Below, piece after piece: positions 1 through 12,522 of a stretch of 64,000 bases of DNA. How positions within the stretch are numbered: position 1 is the stretch's first letter; every line of letters starts with the position of its first letter. The translations under genes and the position numbers were made by a program. The stretch lies in contig CANPUZ010000074.1 in NCBI GenBank assembly GCA_947579665.1, positions 124,001-188,000 of the forward strand, given 5' to 3'. The notes below the pieces were generated by a model that did no database searches, was not told the DNA's origin, and was given only the letters and a program-made list of their open reading frames with translations. This DNA is from Sympetrum striolatum (Eukaryota; Arthropoda; Insecta; Odonata; Libellulidae).

Positions 1-580
1 TATCATCTTCTTTCCCTTGATTTTCCTTATTTTATCGGGATTTGACCGAAAAAAGCAAGAAAAACGAATAATTTTAGCGAAATATCAATTTTTATCCTCT
101 TTTTTCCCTTAATTTTCCTTATTTTATCGAGATTTGACCGAAAAAAGCAAGAAAAACGAATAACTTTAGCGAAATTTCAATTTTTTTCCTCTTTTTTTCC
201 CCTTAATTTTCCTTATATTATCGAGATTTGACCGAAAAAAGCAAGAAAAACGAATAATTTTTGCGAAATTTCAATTTTTTTCCTCTTTTTTCCCTTAATT
301 TTCCTAAGTTTATCGAGATTTGACCGAAAAAAGCAAGAAAAACGAATTATTTTAGCGAAATTTCAATTTTTATCCTCTTTTTTTCCCTTAATTATTCGAG
401 ATTTAACCGAAAAAAGCAAGAAAACGAATAATTATAGCGAAATTTCAATTTTTTTTTTCTTTTTTTCCCTTAATTTTCCTTATTTTATCGAGATTTGACC
501 GAAAAAACCAAGAAAAACGAATAATTTTATCGAAATTTCAATTTTTATCATCTTTTTTCCCTTGATTTTTCTTATTTAAT

Positions 581-847
581 CGAGATTTGACTGAAAAAAG
601 CAAGAAAAACGAATAATATTTGCGAAATTTCAATTTTTTTCCTCTTTTTTCCCTTAATTTTCCTTAGTTTATCGAGATTTGACCGAAAAAAGCAAGAAAA
701 ACGAATTATTTTAGCGAAATTTCAATTTTTATCCTCTTTTTTTCCCTTAATTAATCGAGATTTAACCGAAAAAAGCAAGAAAACGAATAATTATAGCGAT
801 ATTTCAATTTTTTTCTTCTTTTTTTCCCTTAATTTTCCTTATTTTAT
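581..847 (+). repeat. Three-monomer cassette containing the short variant (example)
   Basis: Three distinctive monomers occur in a fixed order. The first has ttttgcg (or gttagtg/gtttgcg) and ends in ccttagttt instead of ccttatttt. The second has cgaattattttagcg and is only 83 bp. The third begins gatttaaccg, has one A fewer in gcaagaaaacg, and carries aattatagcg followed by ttcttc. I found 41 cassettes. The gatttaacc mark of each lies near 404, 761, 1581, 2861, 4238, 4871, 6898, 7351, 8913, 9733, 11013, 12389, 12748, 14218, 14581, 14938, 15758, 16121, 16478, 18279, 18731, 20468, 27001, 27821, 28641, 29921, 30837, 32397, 33493, 35237, 36331, 36691, 38991, 39441, 39801, 40898, 41257, 43558, 45761, 54641 and 56861. 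The fixed order shows the cassette spread as a unit. Confidence 0.88.
673..755 (+). repeat. Short 83-bp monomer variant
   Basis: Measured from cgag to the next cgag this copy is 83 bp. Compared with the standard junction cttaattttccttatttt-atcgag, it reads cttaattaatcgag: about 10 bp covering ttccttattt are missing and one T has become A. Sister copies read ttattcgag (404, 4238, 12389, 14581, 16121, 36331, 39441, 40898) or ttaatctag (2861, 4871, 11013), so the deletion predates their later point changes. The lost 10 bp is close to one helical turn. Confidence 0.88.
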
Positions 848-1479
848 CGAGATTTGACCAAAAAAAGCAAGAAAAACGAATAATTTTATCGAAATTTCAA
901 TTTTTATCATCTTTTTTCCCTTGATTTTCCTTATTTTATCGAGATTTGACCGAAAAAAGCAAGAAAAACGAATAATTTTATCGAAATTTCAATTTTATCA
1001 TCTTTTTTCCCTTGATTTTCCTTATTTTATCGAGATTTGACCGAAAAAAGCAAGAAAAACGAATAATTTTAGCGAAATATCAATTTTTATCATCTTTTTT
1101 CCCCAGATTTTCCTTATTTTATCGAGATTTGACCGAAAAAAGCAAGAAAAACGAATAATTTTATCGAAATTTCAATTTTTATCTTTTTTTTTGCCTTGAT
1201 TTTCCTTATTTTATCGAGATTTGACCGAAAAAAGCAAGAAAAACGAATAATTTCAGCGAAATTTCAATTTTTTTCATCTTTATTTCCCTTAATTTTCCTT
1301 ATTTTATCGAGATTTGACCGAAAAAAGCAAGAAAAACGAATAATTTTAGCGAAATTTTAATTTTTTTCCTCTTTTTTTCCCTTAATTTCCTTATTTTATC
1401 GAGATTTGGCCAAAAAAAGCAAGTAAAACGAATAATTTTTGCGAAATTTTAATTTTTTTCCTCTTTTTTCCCCTTAATT

Positions 1480-4370
1480 TTCCTTAGTTTATCGAGATTT
1501 GACCGAAAAAAGCAAGAAAAACGAATTATTTTAGCGAGATTTCAATTTTTATCCTCTTTCTTTCCATTAATTAATCGAGATTTAACCGAAAAAAGCAAGA
1601 AAACGAATAATTATAGCGAAATTTCAATTTTTTTCTTCTTTTTTTCTATTAATTTTCCTTATTTTATCGAGATTTGACCGAAAAAAGCAAGAAAAACGAA
1701 TAATTTTATCGAAATTTCAATTTTTATCATCTTTTTTCCCTTGATTTTCCTTATTTTATCGAGATTTGACCGAAAAAAGCAAGAAAAACGAATAATTTTA
1801 TCGAAATTTCAATTTTATCATCTTTTTTCCCTTGATTTTCCTTATTTTATCGAGATTTGACCGAAAAAAGCAAGAAAAACGAATAATTTTAGCGAAATAT
1901 CACTTTTTATCATCTTTTTTCCCTTGATTTTCCTTATTTTATCGAGATTTGACCGAAAAAAGCAAGAAAAACGAATAATTTTATCGAAATTTCAATTTTT
2001 ATCATCTTTTTTCCCTTGATTTTCCTTATTTTAACGAGATTTGACCGAAAAAAGCAAGAAAAACGAATAATTTTTGCGAAATATCAATTTTTATCCTCTT
2101 TTTTTCCCTTAATTTTCCTTATTTTATCGAGATGTGACCGAAAAGAGCAAGAAAAACGAATAATTTCAGCGAAATTACAATTTTTTTTATCTTTTTTTGC
2201 CTTAATTTTCCTTATTTTATCGAGATTTGACCGAAAAAAGCAAGAAAAACGAATAATTTTAGCGAAATTTTAATTTTTTTCCTCTTTTTTTCCCTTAATT
2301 TTCCTTATTTTATCGAGATTTGACCGAAAAAAGCAAGAAAAACGAATAATTTTAGCAAAATATCAATTTTTATCATCTTTCTTCCCTTGATTTTCCTTAT
2401 TTTATCGAGATTTGACCGAAAAAAGCAAGAAAAACGAATAATTTTATCGAAATTTCAATTTTTATCATCTTTTTTCCCTTGATTTTCCTTATTTTATCGA
2501 GATTTGACCGAAAAGAGCAAGAAAAACGAATAATTTTAGCGAAATTTCAATTTTTTTCTTCTTTTTTCCCTTAATTTTCCTTATTTTATCGAGATTTGAC
2601 CGAAAAAAGCAAGAAAAAACGAATAATTTTATCGAAATTTCAATTTTTATCATCTTTTTTCCCTTGATTTTCCTTATTTAATCGTGATTTGACCGAAAAA
2701 AGCAAGAAAAAAGAATAATTTTTGCGAAATTTCAATTTTTTCCTCTTTTTTCCCTTAATTTTCCTAAGTTTATCGAGATTTGACCGAAAAAAAGCAAGAA
2801 AAACGAATTATTTTAGCGAAATTTCAATTTTTATCCTCTTTTTTTCCATTTATTAATCTAGATTTAACCGAAAAAAGCAAGAAAACAAATAATTATAGCG
2901 AAATTTCAATTTTTTTCTTCTTTTTTTCCCTTAATTTTCCTTATTTTATCGAGATTTGACCGAAAAAAGCAAGAAAAACGAATAATTTTATCGAAATTTC
3001 AATTTTTATCATCTTTTTTCCCTTGATTTTCCTTATTTTATCGAGATTTGACCGAAAAAAGCAAGAAAAACGAATAATTTTATCGAAATTTCAATTTTAT
3101 CATCTTTTTTCCCTTGATTTTCCTTATTTTATCGAGATTTGACCGAAAAAAGCAAGAAAGACGAATAATTTTAGCGAAATATCACTTTTTATCATCTTTT
3201 TTCCCTTGATTTTCCTTATTTTATCGAGATTTGACCAAAAAAAGCAAGAAAAACGAATAATTTTACCGAAATATCAATTTTTATCCTCTTTTTTTCCCTT
3301 AATTTTCCTTATTTTATCGAGATTTGACCGAAAAGAGCAAGAAAAACGAATAATTTCAGCGAAATTACAATTTTTTTTATCTTTTTTTCCCTTAATTTTC
3401 CTTATTTTATCGAGATTTGACCGAAAAAAGCAAGAAAAACGAATAATTTTATCGAAATTTCAATTTTTATCATCTTTTTTCCCTTGATTTTCCTTATTTT
3501 ATCGAGATTTGACCGAAAAAAGCAAGAAAAACGAATAATTTTAGCGAAATATCAATTTTTATCCTCTTTTTTTCCATTAATTTTCCTTATTTTATCGAGA
3601 TTTGACCAAAAAAAGCAAGAAAAACGAATAATTTTATCGAAATTTCAATTTTATCATCTTTTTTCCCTTGATTTTCCTTATTTTATCGAGTTTTGACCGA
3701 AAAAAGCAAGAAAAACGAATAATTTTAGCGAAATTTCAATTTTATCATCTTTTTTCCCTTGATTTTCCTTATTTTATCGAGATTTGACCGAAAAAAGCAA
3801 GAAAAACGAATAATTTTAGCGAAATATCAATTTTTATAATCTTCTTTCCCTTGATTTTCCTTATTTTATCGAGATTTGACCGAAAAAACAAGAAAAACGA
3901 ATAATTTTAGCGAAATATCAATTTTTATCCTCTTTTTTTCCCTTAATTTTCCTTATTTTATCGAGATTTGACCGAAAAAAGCAAGAAAAACGAATAACTT
4001 TAGCGAAATTTCAATTTTTTTCCTCTTTTTTTTCCCTTAATTTTCCTTATATTATCGAGATTTGACCGAAAAAAAGCAAGAAAAACGAATAATTTTTGCG
4101 AAATTTCAATTTTTTTCCTCTTTTTTCCCTTAATTTTCCTTAGTTTATCGAGATTTGACCGAAAAAAGCAAGAAAAACGAATTATTTTAGCGAAATTTCA
4201 ATTTTTATCCTCTTTTTTTCCCTTAATTATTCGAGATTTAACCGAAAAAAGCAAGAAAACGAATAATTATAGCGAAATTTCAATTTTTTTCTTCTTTTTT
4301 TCCCTTAATTTTCCTTATTTTATCGAGATTCGACCGAAAAAACCAAGAAAAACGAATAATTTTATCGAAA
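1480..4370 (+). repeat. Higher-order segment, copy 1 of the 8,153-bp-offset pair
   Basis: The monomer order and nearly all point variants match 9,633-12,522 at a constant offset of 8,152 to 8,153 bp. Shared private marks are tttagcgagatttc near 1,532, the tatcac variants near 1,900 and 3,183, and gattcgaccg with gaaaaaaccaag near 4,330. Differences I noticed are gatgtgaccg (2,142) against gatttgaccg, and ttttgcg (2,072) against tttagcg. The left edge is where cttttttccccttaa and caatt/taatt differences begin; the right edge is where copy 1 changes to ttttaatt. The copies are separated by other array types, so this is not a simple tandem duplication. Confidence 0.82.
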
Positions 4371-5470
4371 TTTTAATTTTTTTCCTCTTTTTTCCCTTAA
4401 TTTTCCTTATTTTATCGAGATTTGACCGAAAAAAGCAAGAAAAACGAATAATTTTAGCAAAATATCAATTTTTATCATCTTTCTTCCCTTGATTTTCCTT
4501 ATTTTATCGAGATTTGACCAAAAAAAGGAAGAAAAACGAATAATTTTAGCGAAATATCAATTTTTATCATCTTTCTTCCCTTGATTTTCCTTATTTTATC
4601 GAGATTTGACCGAAAAAAGCAAGAAAAACGAATAATTTTATCGAAATTTCAATTTTTATCATCTTTTATCCCTTGATTTTCCTTATTTTATCGAGTTTTG
4701 ACCGAAAAAAGCAAGAAAAAAGAATAATTTTTGCGAAATTTCAATTTTTTCCTCTTTTTTCCCTTAATTTTCCTTAGTTTATCGAGATTTGACCGAAAAA
4801 AGCAAGAAAAACGAATTATTTTAGCGAAATTTCAATTTTTATCCTCTTTTTTTCCATTTATTAATCTAGATTTAACCGAAAAAAAGCAAGAAAACGAATA
4901 ATTATAGCGAAATTTCAATTTTTTTCTTCTTTTTTTCCCTTAATTTTCCTTATTTTATCGAGATTTGACCGAAAAAAGCAAGAAAAACGAATAATTTTAT
5001 CGAAATTTCAATTTTTATCATCTTTTTTCCCTTGATTTTCCTTATTTTATCGAGATTTGACCGAAAAAAGCAAGAAAAACGAATAATTTTATCGAAATTT
5101 CAATTTTATCATCTTTTTTCCCTTGATTTTCCTTATTTTATCGAGATTTGACCGAAAAAAGCAAGAAAGACGAATAATTTTAGCGAAATATCACTTTTTA
5201 TCATCTTTTTTCCCTTGATTTTCCTTATTTTATCGAGATTTGACCAAAAAAAGCAAGAAAAACGAATAATTTTAGCGAAATATCAATTTTTATCCTCTTT
5301 TTTTCCCTTAATTTTCCTTATTTTATCGAGATTTGACCGAAAAGAGAAAGAAAAACGAATAATTTCAGCGAAATTACATTTTTTTTTATCTTTTTTTCCC
5401 TTAATTTTCCTTATTTTATCGAGATTTGACCGAAAAAAGCAAGAAAAACGAATAATTTTATCGAAATTTC
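4370..5470 (+). repeat. Satellite block repeating 2.71-3.47 kb
   Basis: From about 4,719 to 5,480 the monomer order repeats 2,710-3,470 at an offset of about 2,009 bp. The shared marks are the caagaaaaaagaataat monomer, the ttaatctag short variant, gcaagaaagacg and gaccaaaaaaagcaag. This indicates local tandem amplification of about a 2-kb unit. No gene is visible. Confidence 0.78.
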
Positions 5471-8400
5471 AATTTTTATCTTTTTTTTTGCCTTGATTTT
5501 CCTTATTTTATCGAGATTTGACCGAAAAAAGCAAGAAAAACGAATAATTTTAGCGAAATTTTAATTTTTTTCCTCTTTTTTTCCCTCAATTTCCTTATTT
5601 TATCGAGATTTGGCCAAAAAAAGCAAGTAAAACGAATAATTTTTGCGAAATTTTAATTTTTTTCCTCTTTTTTCCCCTTAATTTTCCTTATTTTATCGAG
5701 ATTTGACTGAAAAAAGCAAGAAAATTGATTAATTTTATCGAAATTTCAATTTCTATCCTCTTCTTTTCCCTTAATTTTCCTTATTTTATCGAGATTTGAC
5801 CAAAAAAAGGAAGAAAAACGAATAATTTTAGCGAAATTTCAATTTTTTTCCCATTTTTTTTCCCTTAATTTTCCTTATTTTATCGAGATTTGACCGAAAA
5901 AAGCAAGAAAAACGAATAATTTTAGCAAAATATCAATTTTTATCATCTTTTTTCCCTTGATTTTCCTTGTTTTATCGAGATTCGACCGAAAAAAGCAAGA
6001 AAAACGAATAATTTTATCGAAATTTTAATTTTTATCATCTTTTTTCCCTTGATTTTCCTTATTTAATCGAGATTTGACCGAAAAAAGCAAGAAAAATGAA
6101 TAATTTTAGCGAAATATCAATTTTTATCCTCTTTTTTTCCCTTAATTGTCCTTATTTTATCGAGATTTGACCGAAAAAAGCAAGTAAAACGAATAATTTT
6201 AGCGAAATTTCGAATTTTTTCCTCTTTTTTCCCCTTAATTTTCCTTATTTTATCGAGATTTGACCGAAAAAAGCAAGAAAAACGAATAATTTTATCGAAA
6301 GTTCAATTTTTATCCTCTTTTTTTCCCTTAATTTTCCTTATGTTACCGAGATTTGACCGAAAAAAGCAAGAAAAACGAATAATTTTAGCGAAATTTCAAT
6401 TTTTTTCCACTTTTTTTCCATTAATTGTCCTTATTTTATCGAGATTTGACAGAAGAAAGCAAGAAAAACGAATAATTTTAGCGAAATATCAATTTTTATC
6501 CTCTTTTTTCCCTTAATTTTCCTTATTTTATCGAGATTTGACCGAAAAATGCAAGAAAAACGAATAATTTTAGCGAAATTAAAATTTTTTTCCTCTTTTT
6601 TTCCCTTAATTTTCCTTATTTTATCGAGATTTGACCGAAAAAAGCAAGAAAAATGAATAATTTTAGCAAAATATCAATTTTTATCATCTTTTTCCCCTTG
6701 ATTTTCCTTATTTTATCGAGATTTGACCGAAAAAACCAAGAAAAACGAATAATTTTTGCGAAATTTCAATATTTTTCCTCTTTTTTCCCTTAATTTTCCT
6801 TAGTTTATCGAGATTTCACCGAAAAAAGCAAGAAAAACGAATTATTTTAGCGAAATTTCAATTTTTATCCTCTTTTTTTCCCTTAATTAATCGAGATTTA
6901 ACCGAAAAAAGCAAGAAAACGAATAATTATAGCGAAATTTCAATTTTTTTCCTCTTTTTTCCCCTTAATTTTCCTTATTTTATCGAGATTTGACTGAAAA
7001 AAGCAAGAAAAACGAATAATTTTATCGAAAATTCAATTTCTATACTTTTCTTTTCCCTTAATTTTCATGATTTTATCGAGATTTTACCAAAAAAAGGAAG
7101 AAAAACGAATAATTTTATCGAAATTTTAAATTTTTTTCCACTTTTTTCCCTTAATTTTCCTTATTTTATCGAGATTTGACCGAAAAAAGCAAGAAAAACG
7201 AATAATTGTATCGAAATTTCAATTTTTTTCCTCTATTTTCCCTTAATTTTCCTTAGTTTATCGAGATTTGACCGAAAAAAGCAAGAAAAACGAATTATTT
7301 TAGCGAAATTTCAATTTTTATCCTCTTTCTTTCCATTAATTAATCGACATTTAACCGAAAAAAGCAAGAAAACGAATAATTATAGCGAAATTTCAATTTT
7401 TTTCTTCTTTTTTTCCCTTAATTTTCCTTATTTTATCGAGATTTGACCGAAAAAAGCAAGAAAAACGAATAATTTCAGCGAAATTTAAATTTTTTTCATC
7501 TTTATTTCCCTTAATTTTCCTTATTTTATCGAGATTTGACCGAAAAAAGCAAGAAAAACGAATAATTTTAGCGAAATTTTAATTTTTTTCCTCTTTTTTT
7601 CCCTTAATTTCCTTATTTTATCGAGATTTGGCCAAAAAAAGCAAGTAAAACGAATAATTTTTGCGAAATTTAAATTTTTTCCTCTTTTTTCCCCTTAATT
7701 TTCCTTATTTTATCGAGATTTGACTGAAAAAAGCAAGAAAATTGAATAATTTTATCGAAATTTCAATTTCTATCCTCTTCTTTTCCCTTAATTTTCCTTA
7801 TTTTATCGAGATTTGACCAAAAATAGGAAGAAAAACGAATAATTTTAGCGAAATTTCAATTTTTTTCCAATTTTTTTTCCCTTAATTTTCCTTATTTTAT
7901 CGAGATTTGACCGAAAAAAGCAAGAAAAACGAATAATTTTAGCAAAATATCAATTTTTATCATCTTTTTTCCCTTGATTTTCTTTGTTTTATCGAGATTC
8001 GACCGAAAAAAGCAAGAAAAACGAATAATTTTATCGAAATTTTAATTTTTATCATCTTTTTTCCCTTGATTTTCCTTATTTTATCGAGATTTGACCGCAA
8101 AAAGAAATAAAAATGAATAATTTTAGCGAAATAACAATTTTTATCCTCTTTTTTTCCCTTAATTGTCCTTATTTAATCGAGATTTGACCGAAAAAAGCAA
8201 GTAAAACGAATAATTTTAGCGAAATTTCAAATTTTTTCCTCTTTTTTCCCCTTAATCTTCCTTATTTTATCGAGATTTGACCGAAAAAAGCAAGAAAAAC
8301 GAATAATTTTATCGAAAGTTCAATTTTTATCCTCTTTTTTTCCTTTAATTTTCCTTATGTTATCGAGATTTGACCGAAAAAAGCAAGAAAAACGAATAAT

Positions 8401-9632
8401 TTTAGCGAAATTTCAATTTTTTTCCACTTTTTTTCCGTTAATTGTCCTTATTTTATCGAGATTTGACAGAAGAAAGCAAGAAAAACGAATAATTTTAGCG
8501 AAATATCAATTTTTATCCTCTTTTTTCCCTTAATTTTCCTTATTTTATCGAGATTTGACCGAAAAATGCAAGAAAAACGAATAATTTTAGCGAAATTAAA
8601 ATTTTTTTCCTCTTTTTTTCCATTAATTTTCCTTATTTTCTCGAGATTTGACCGAAAAAAGCAAGAAAAACGAATAATTTTAGCGAAATTAAAATTTTTT
8701 CCTCTTTTTTCCCCTTAATTTTCCTTATTTTATCGAGATTTGACCGAAAAAAGCAAGAAAAACGAATAATTTTTGCGAAATTTCAATATTTTTCCTCTTT
8801 TTTCCCTTAATTTTCCTTAGTTTATCGAGATTTCACCGAAAAAAGCAAGAAAAACGAATTATTTTAGCGAAATTTCAATTTTTATCCTATTTTTTTCCCT
8901 TAATTAATCGAGATTTAACCGAAAAAAGCAAGAAAACGAATAATTATAGCGAAATTTCAATTTTTTTCTTCTTTTTTTCCCTTAATTTGCCTTATTTTAT
9001 CGAGATTTGACCGAAAAAAGCAAGAAAAACGAATAATTTTAGCGAAATTTTAATTTTTTTCCTCTTTTTTCCCTTAATTTCCTTATTTTTTCGAGATTTG
9101 GCCAAAAAAAGCAAGTAAAACGAATAATTTTTGCGAAATTTTAATTTTTTTCCTCCTTTTTCCCCTTAATTTTCCTTATTTTATCGAGATTTGACTGAAA
9201 AAAGCAAGAAAAACGAATAATTTTATCGAAAATTCAATTTCTATACTCTTCTTTTCCCTTAATTTTCCTGATTTTATCGAGATTTTACCAAAAAAAGGAA
9301 GAAAAACGAATAATTTTATCGAAATTTCAATTTTTTTCCACTTTTTTCCCTTAATTTTCCTTATTTTATCGAGATTTGACCGAAAAAAGCAAAAAAAACG
9401 AATAATTTTAGCGAAATATCAATTATTATCATCTTTTTTCCCTTGATTTTCCTTATTTTATCGAGATTTGACCGAAAAAAGCAAGAAAAACGAATAATTG
9501 TATCGAAATTTCAATTTTTATCATCTTTTTTCCCTTGATTTTTCTTATTTAATCGAGATTTGACCGAAAAAAGCAAGATAAACGAATAATTTTTGCGAAA
9601 TTTCAATTTTTTTCCTCTTTTTTCCCTTAATT
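5470..9632 (+). repeat. Two ~2.0-kb higher-order units (ggcca / gattcg / gacagaag type)
   Basis: Two successive copies of a ~2,017-bp unit are marked by tttggccaaaaaaagc (about 5,609 and 7,628), gattcgaccg (5,980 and 7,997) and gacagaagaaag (6,448 and 8,465). Further copies of this block, complete or partial, carry gacagaag at 13,677, 17,829 and 26,459 and the related gacagaaaaaag at 37,895 and 42,461. The unit includes less common monomers: gactgaaaaaagcaag with ttctatcctcttc, and gaccaaaaaaaggaag with ttttccac or ttttccaa. No gene is visible. Confidence 0.8.
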
Positions 9633-12522
9633 TTCCTTAGTTTATCGAGATTTGACCGAAAAAAGCAAGAAAAACGAATTATTTTAGCGAGATTTCAATT
9701 TTTATCCTCTTTCTTTCCATTAATTAATCGAGATTTAACCGAAAAAAGCAAGAAAACGAATAATTATAGCGAAATTTCAATTTTTTTCTTCTTTTTTTCC
9801 CTTAATTTTCCTTATTTTATCGAGATTTGACCGAAAAAAGCAAGAAAAACGAATAATTTTATCGAAATTTCAATTTTTATCATCTTTTTTCCCTTGATTT
9901 TCCTTATTTTATCGAGATTTGACCGAAAAAAGCAAGAAAAACGAATAATTTTATCGAAATTTCAATTTTATCATCTTTTTTCCCTTGATTTTCCTTATTT
10001 TATCGAGATTTGACCGAAAAAAGCAAGAAAAACGAATAATTTTTACGAAATATCACTTTTTATCATCTTTTTTCCCTTGATTTTCCTTATTTTATCGAGA
10101 TTTGACCGAAAAAAGCAAGAAAAACGAATAATTTTATCGAAATTTCAATTTTTATCATCTTTTTTCCCTTGATTTTCCTTATTTTAACGAGATTTGACCG
10201 AAAAAAGCAAGAAAAACGAATAATTTTAGCGAAATATCAATTTTTATCCTCTTTTTTTCCCTTAATTTTCCTTATTTTATCGAGATTTGACCGAAAAGAG
10301 CAAGAAAAACGAATAATTTCAGCGAAATTACAATTTTTTTTATCTTTTTTTGCCTTAATTTTCCTTATTTTATCGAGATTTGACCGAAAAAAGCAAGAAA
10401 AACGAATAATTTTAGCGAAATTTTAATTTTTTTCCTCTTTTTTTCCCTTAATTTTCCTTATTTTATCGAGATTTGACCGAAAAAAGCAAGAAAAACGAAT
10501 AATTTTAGCAAAATATCAATTTTTATCATCTTTCTTCCCTTGATTTTCCTTATTTTATCGAGATTTGACCGAAAAAAGCAAGAAAAACGAATAATTTTAT
10601 CGAAATTTCAATTTTTATCATCTTTTTTCCCTTGATTTTCCTTATTTTATCGAGTTTTGACCGAAAAAAGCAAGAAAAACGAATAATTTTAGCGAAATTT
10701 CAATTTTTTTCTTCTTTTTTTCCCTTAATTTTCCTTATTTTATCGAGATTTGACCGAAAAAAGCAAGAAAAACGAATAATTTTATCGAAATTTCAATTTT
10801 TATCATCTTTTTTCCCTTGATTTTCCTTATTTAATCGAGATTTGACCGAAAAAAGCAAGAAAAAAGAATAATTTTTGCGAAATTTCAATTTTTTCCTCTT
10901 TTTTCCCTTAATTTTCCTTAGTTTATCGAGATTTGACCGAAAAAAGCAAGAAAAACGAATTATTTTAGCGAAATTACAATTTTTATCCTCTTTTTTTCCA
11001 TTTATTAATCTAGATTTAACCGAAAAAAGCAAGAAAACGAATAATTATAGCGAAATTTCAATTTTTTTCTTCTTTTTTTCCCTTAATTTTCCTTATTTTA
11101 TCGAGATTTGACCGAAAAAAGCAAGAAAAACGAATAATTTTATCGAAATTTCAATTTTTATCATCTTTTTTCCCTTGATTTTCCTTATTTTATCGAGATT
11201 TGACCGAAAAAAGCAAGAAAAACGAATAATTTTATCGAAATTTCAATTTTATCATCTTTTTTCCCTTGATTTTCCTTATTTTATCGAGATTTGACCGAAA
11301 AAAGCAAGAAAGACGAATAATTTTAGCGAAATATCACTTTTTATCATCTTTTTTCCCTTGATTTTCCTTATTTTATCGAGATTTGACCAAAAAAAGCAAG
11401 AAAAACGAATAATTTTAGCGAAATATCAATTTTTATCCTCTTTTTTTCCCTTAATTTTCCTTATTTTATCGAGATTTGACCGAAAAGAGCAAGAAAAACG
11501 AATAATTTCAGCGAAATTACAATTTTTTTAATCTTTTTTTCCCTTAATTTTCCTTATTTTATCGAGATTTGACCGAAAAAAGCAAGAAAAACGAATAATT
11601 TTATCGAAATTTCAATTTTTATCATCTTTTTTCCCTTGATTTTCCTTTTTTTATCGAGATTTGACCGAAAAAAGCAAGAAAAACGAATAATTTTAGCGAA
11701 ATATCAATTTTTATCCTCTTTTTTTCCATTAATTTTCCTTATTTTATCGAGATTTGACCGAAAAAAGCAAGAAAAACGAATAATTTTATCGAAATTTCAA
11801 TTTTATCATCTTTTTTCCCTTGATTTTCCTTATTTTATCGAGTTTTGACCGAAAAAAGCAAGAAAAACGAATAATTTTAGCGAAATTTCAATTTTATCAT
11901 CTTTTTTCCCTTGATTTTCCTTATTTTATCGAGATTTGACCGAAAAAAGCAAGAAAAACGAATAATTTTAGCGAAATATCAATTTTTATAATCTTCTTTC
12001 CCTTGATTTTCCTTATTTTATCGAGATTTGACCGAAAAAAGCAAGAAAAACGAATAATTTTAGCGAAATATCAATTTTTATCCTCTTTTTTTCCCTTAAT
12101 TTTCCTTATTTTATCGAGATTTGACCGAAAAAAGCAAGAAAAACGAATAACTTTAGCGAAATTTCAATTTTTTTCCTCTTTTTTTTCCCTTAATTTTCCT
12201 TATATTATCGAGATTTGACCGAAAAAAGCAAGAAAAACGAATAATTTTTGCGAAATTTCAATTTTTTTCCTCTTTTTTCCCTTAATTTTCCTTAGTTTAT
12301 CGAGATTTGACCGAAAAAAGCAAGAAAAACGAATTATTTTAGCAAAATTTCAATTTTTATCCTCTTTTTTTCCCTTGATTATTCGAGATTTAACCGAAAA
12401 AAGCAAGAAAACGAATAATTATAGCGAAATTTCAATTTTTTTCTTCTTTTTTTCCCTTAATTTTCCTTATTTTATCGAGATTCGACCGAAAAAACCAAGA
12501 AAAACGAATAATTTTATCGAAA
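9633..12522 (+). repeat. Higher-order segment, copy 2 of the 8,153-bp-offset pair
   Basis: This is the partner of 1,480-4,370. It has its own private changes, including tttttacgaaatatcac near 10,042, tccttttttt for tccttatttt near 11,644 and agcaaaatttc near 12,342. The low divergence over about 31 monomers points to a recent copy event or gene-conversion-like homogenisation. Confidence 0.82.
12007..12099 (+). repeat. Representative full-length 93-bp monomer
   Basis: This copy illustrates the common form, read from ttttcc to the base before the next ttttcc. In order it holds ttttccttattttat, the core cgagatttgaccg, a purine run with gcaagaaaaacgaat, aattttagcgaaat, a T-rich stretch with tcctc, and tttttttccctt. 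The most common variants change tagcg to tatcg, ttgcg or cagcg; caatttttatcctc to tatcatc or ttttcctc; ccctta to cccttg; and gaccg to gactg, ggcca or gacca. About 24 of 93 bases are G or C, and four CpGs are present (atcgag, accgaa, aacgaa, agcgaa). The octamer gaaatttc, present in most copies, is a perfect palindrome; this copy has gaaatatc. Nine A/T tracts lie about 10 bp apart. Confidence 0.92.

Larger units (their letters stand above)
1..1480 (+). repeat. Satellite block: two cassettes and mixed monomers
   Basis: About 16 monomers. Positions 1-540 closely match 3,836-4,370 and 11,993-12,522, sharing the cttctttccctt variant at the left end and the gaaaaaaccaag monomer near 500. Positions 560-1,440 match the order of monomers at 14,750-15,400, 36,500-37,330 and 41,060-41,900, including the rare ccccagattttcc junction near 1,102, which recurs near 15,283, 16,823, 37,032 and 41,594. 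No gene is visible. Confidence 0.85.

Noticed and set aside
10793..11032. Minus-strand open frames of 66 to 86 codons (also at 30,448-30,708 and 50,054-50,254), rich in Lys/Asn/Phe
   Set aside because: They are the complement of the same repeat, occur only where a few monomers happen to lack stops, and are not kept in most sister copies.
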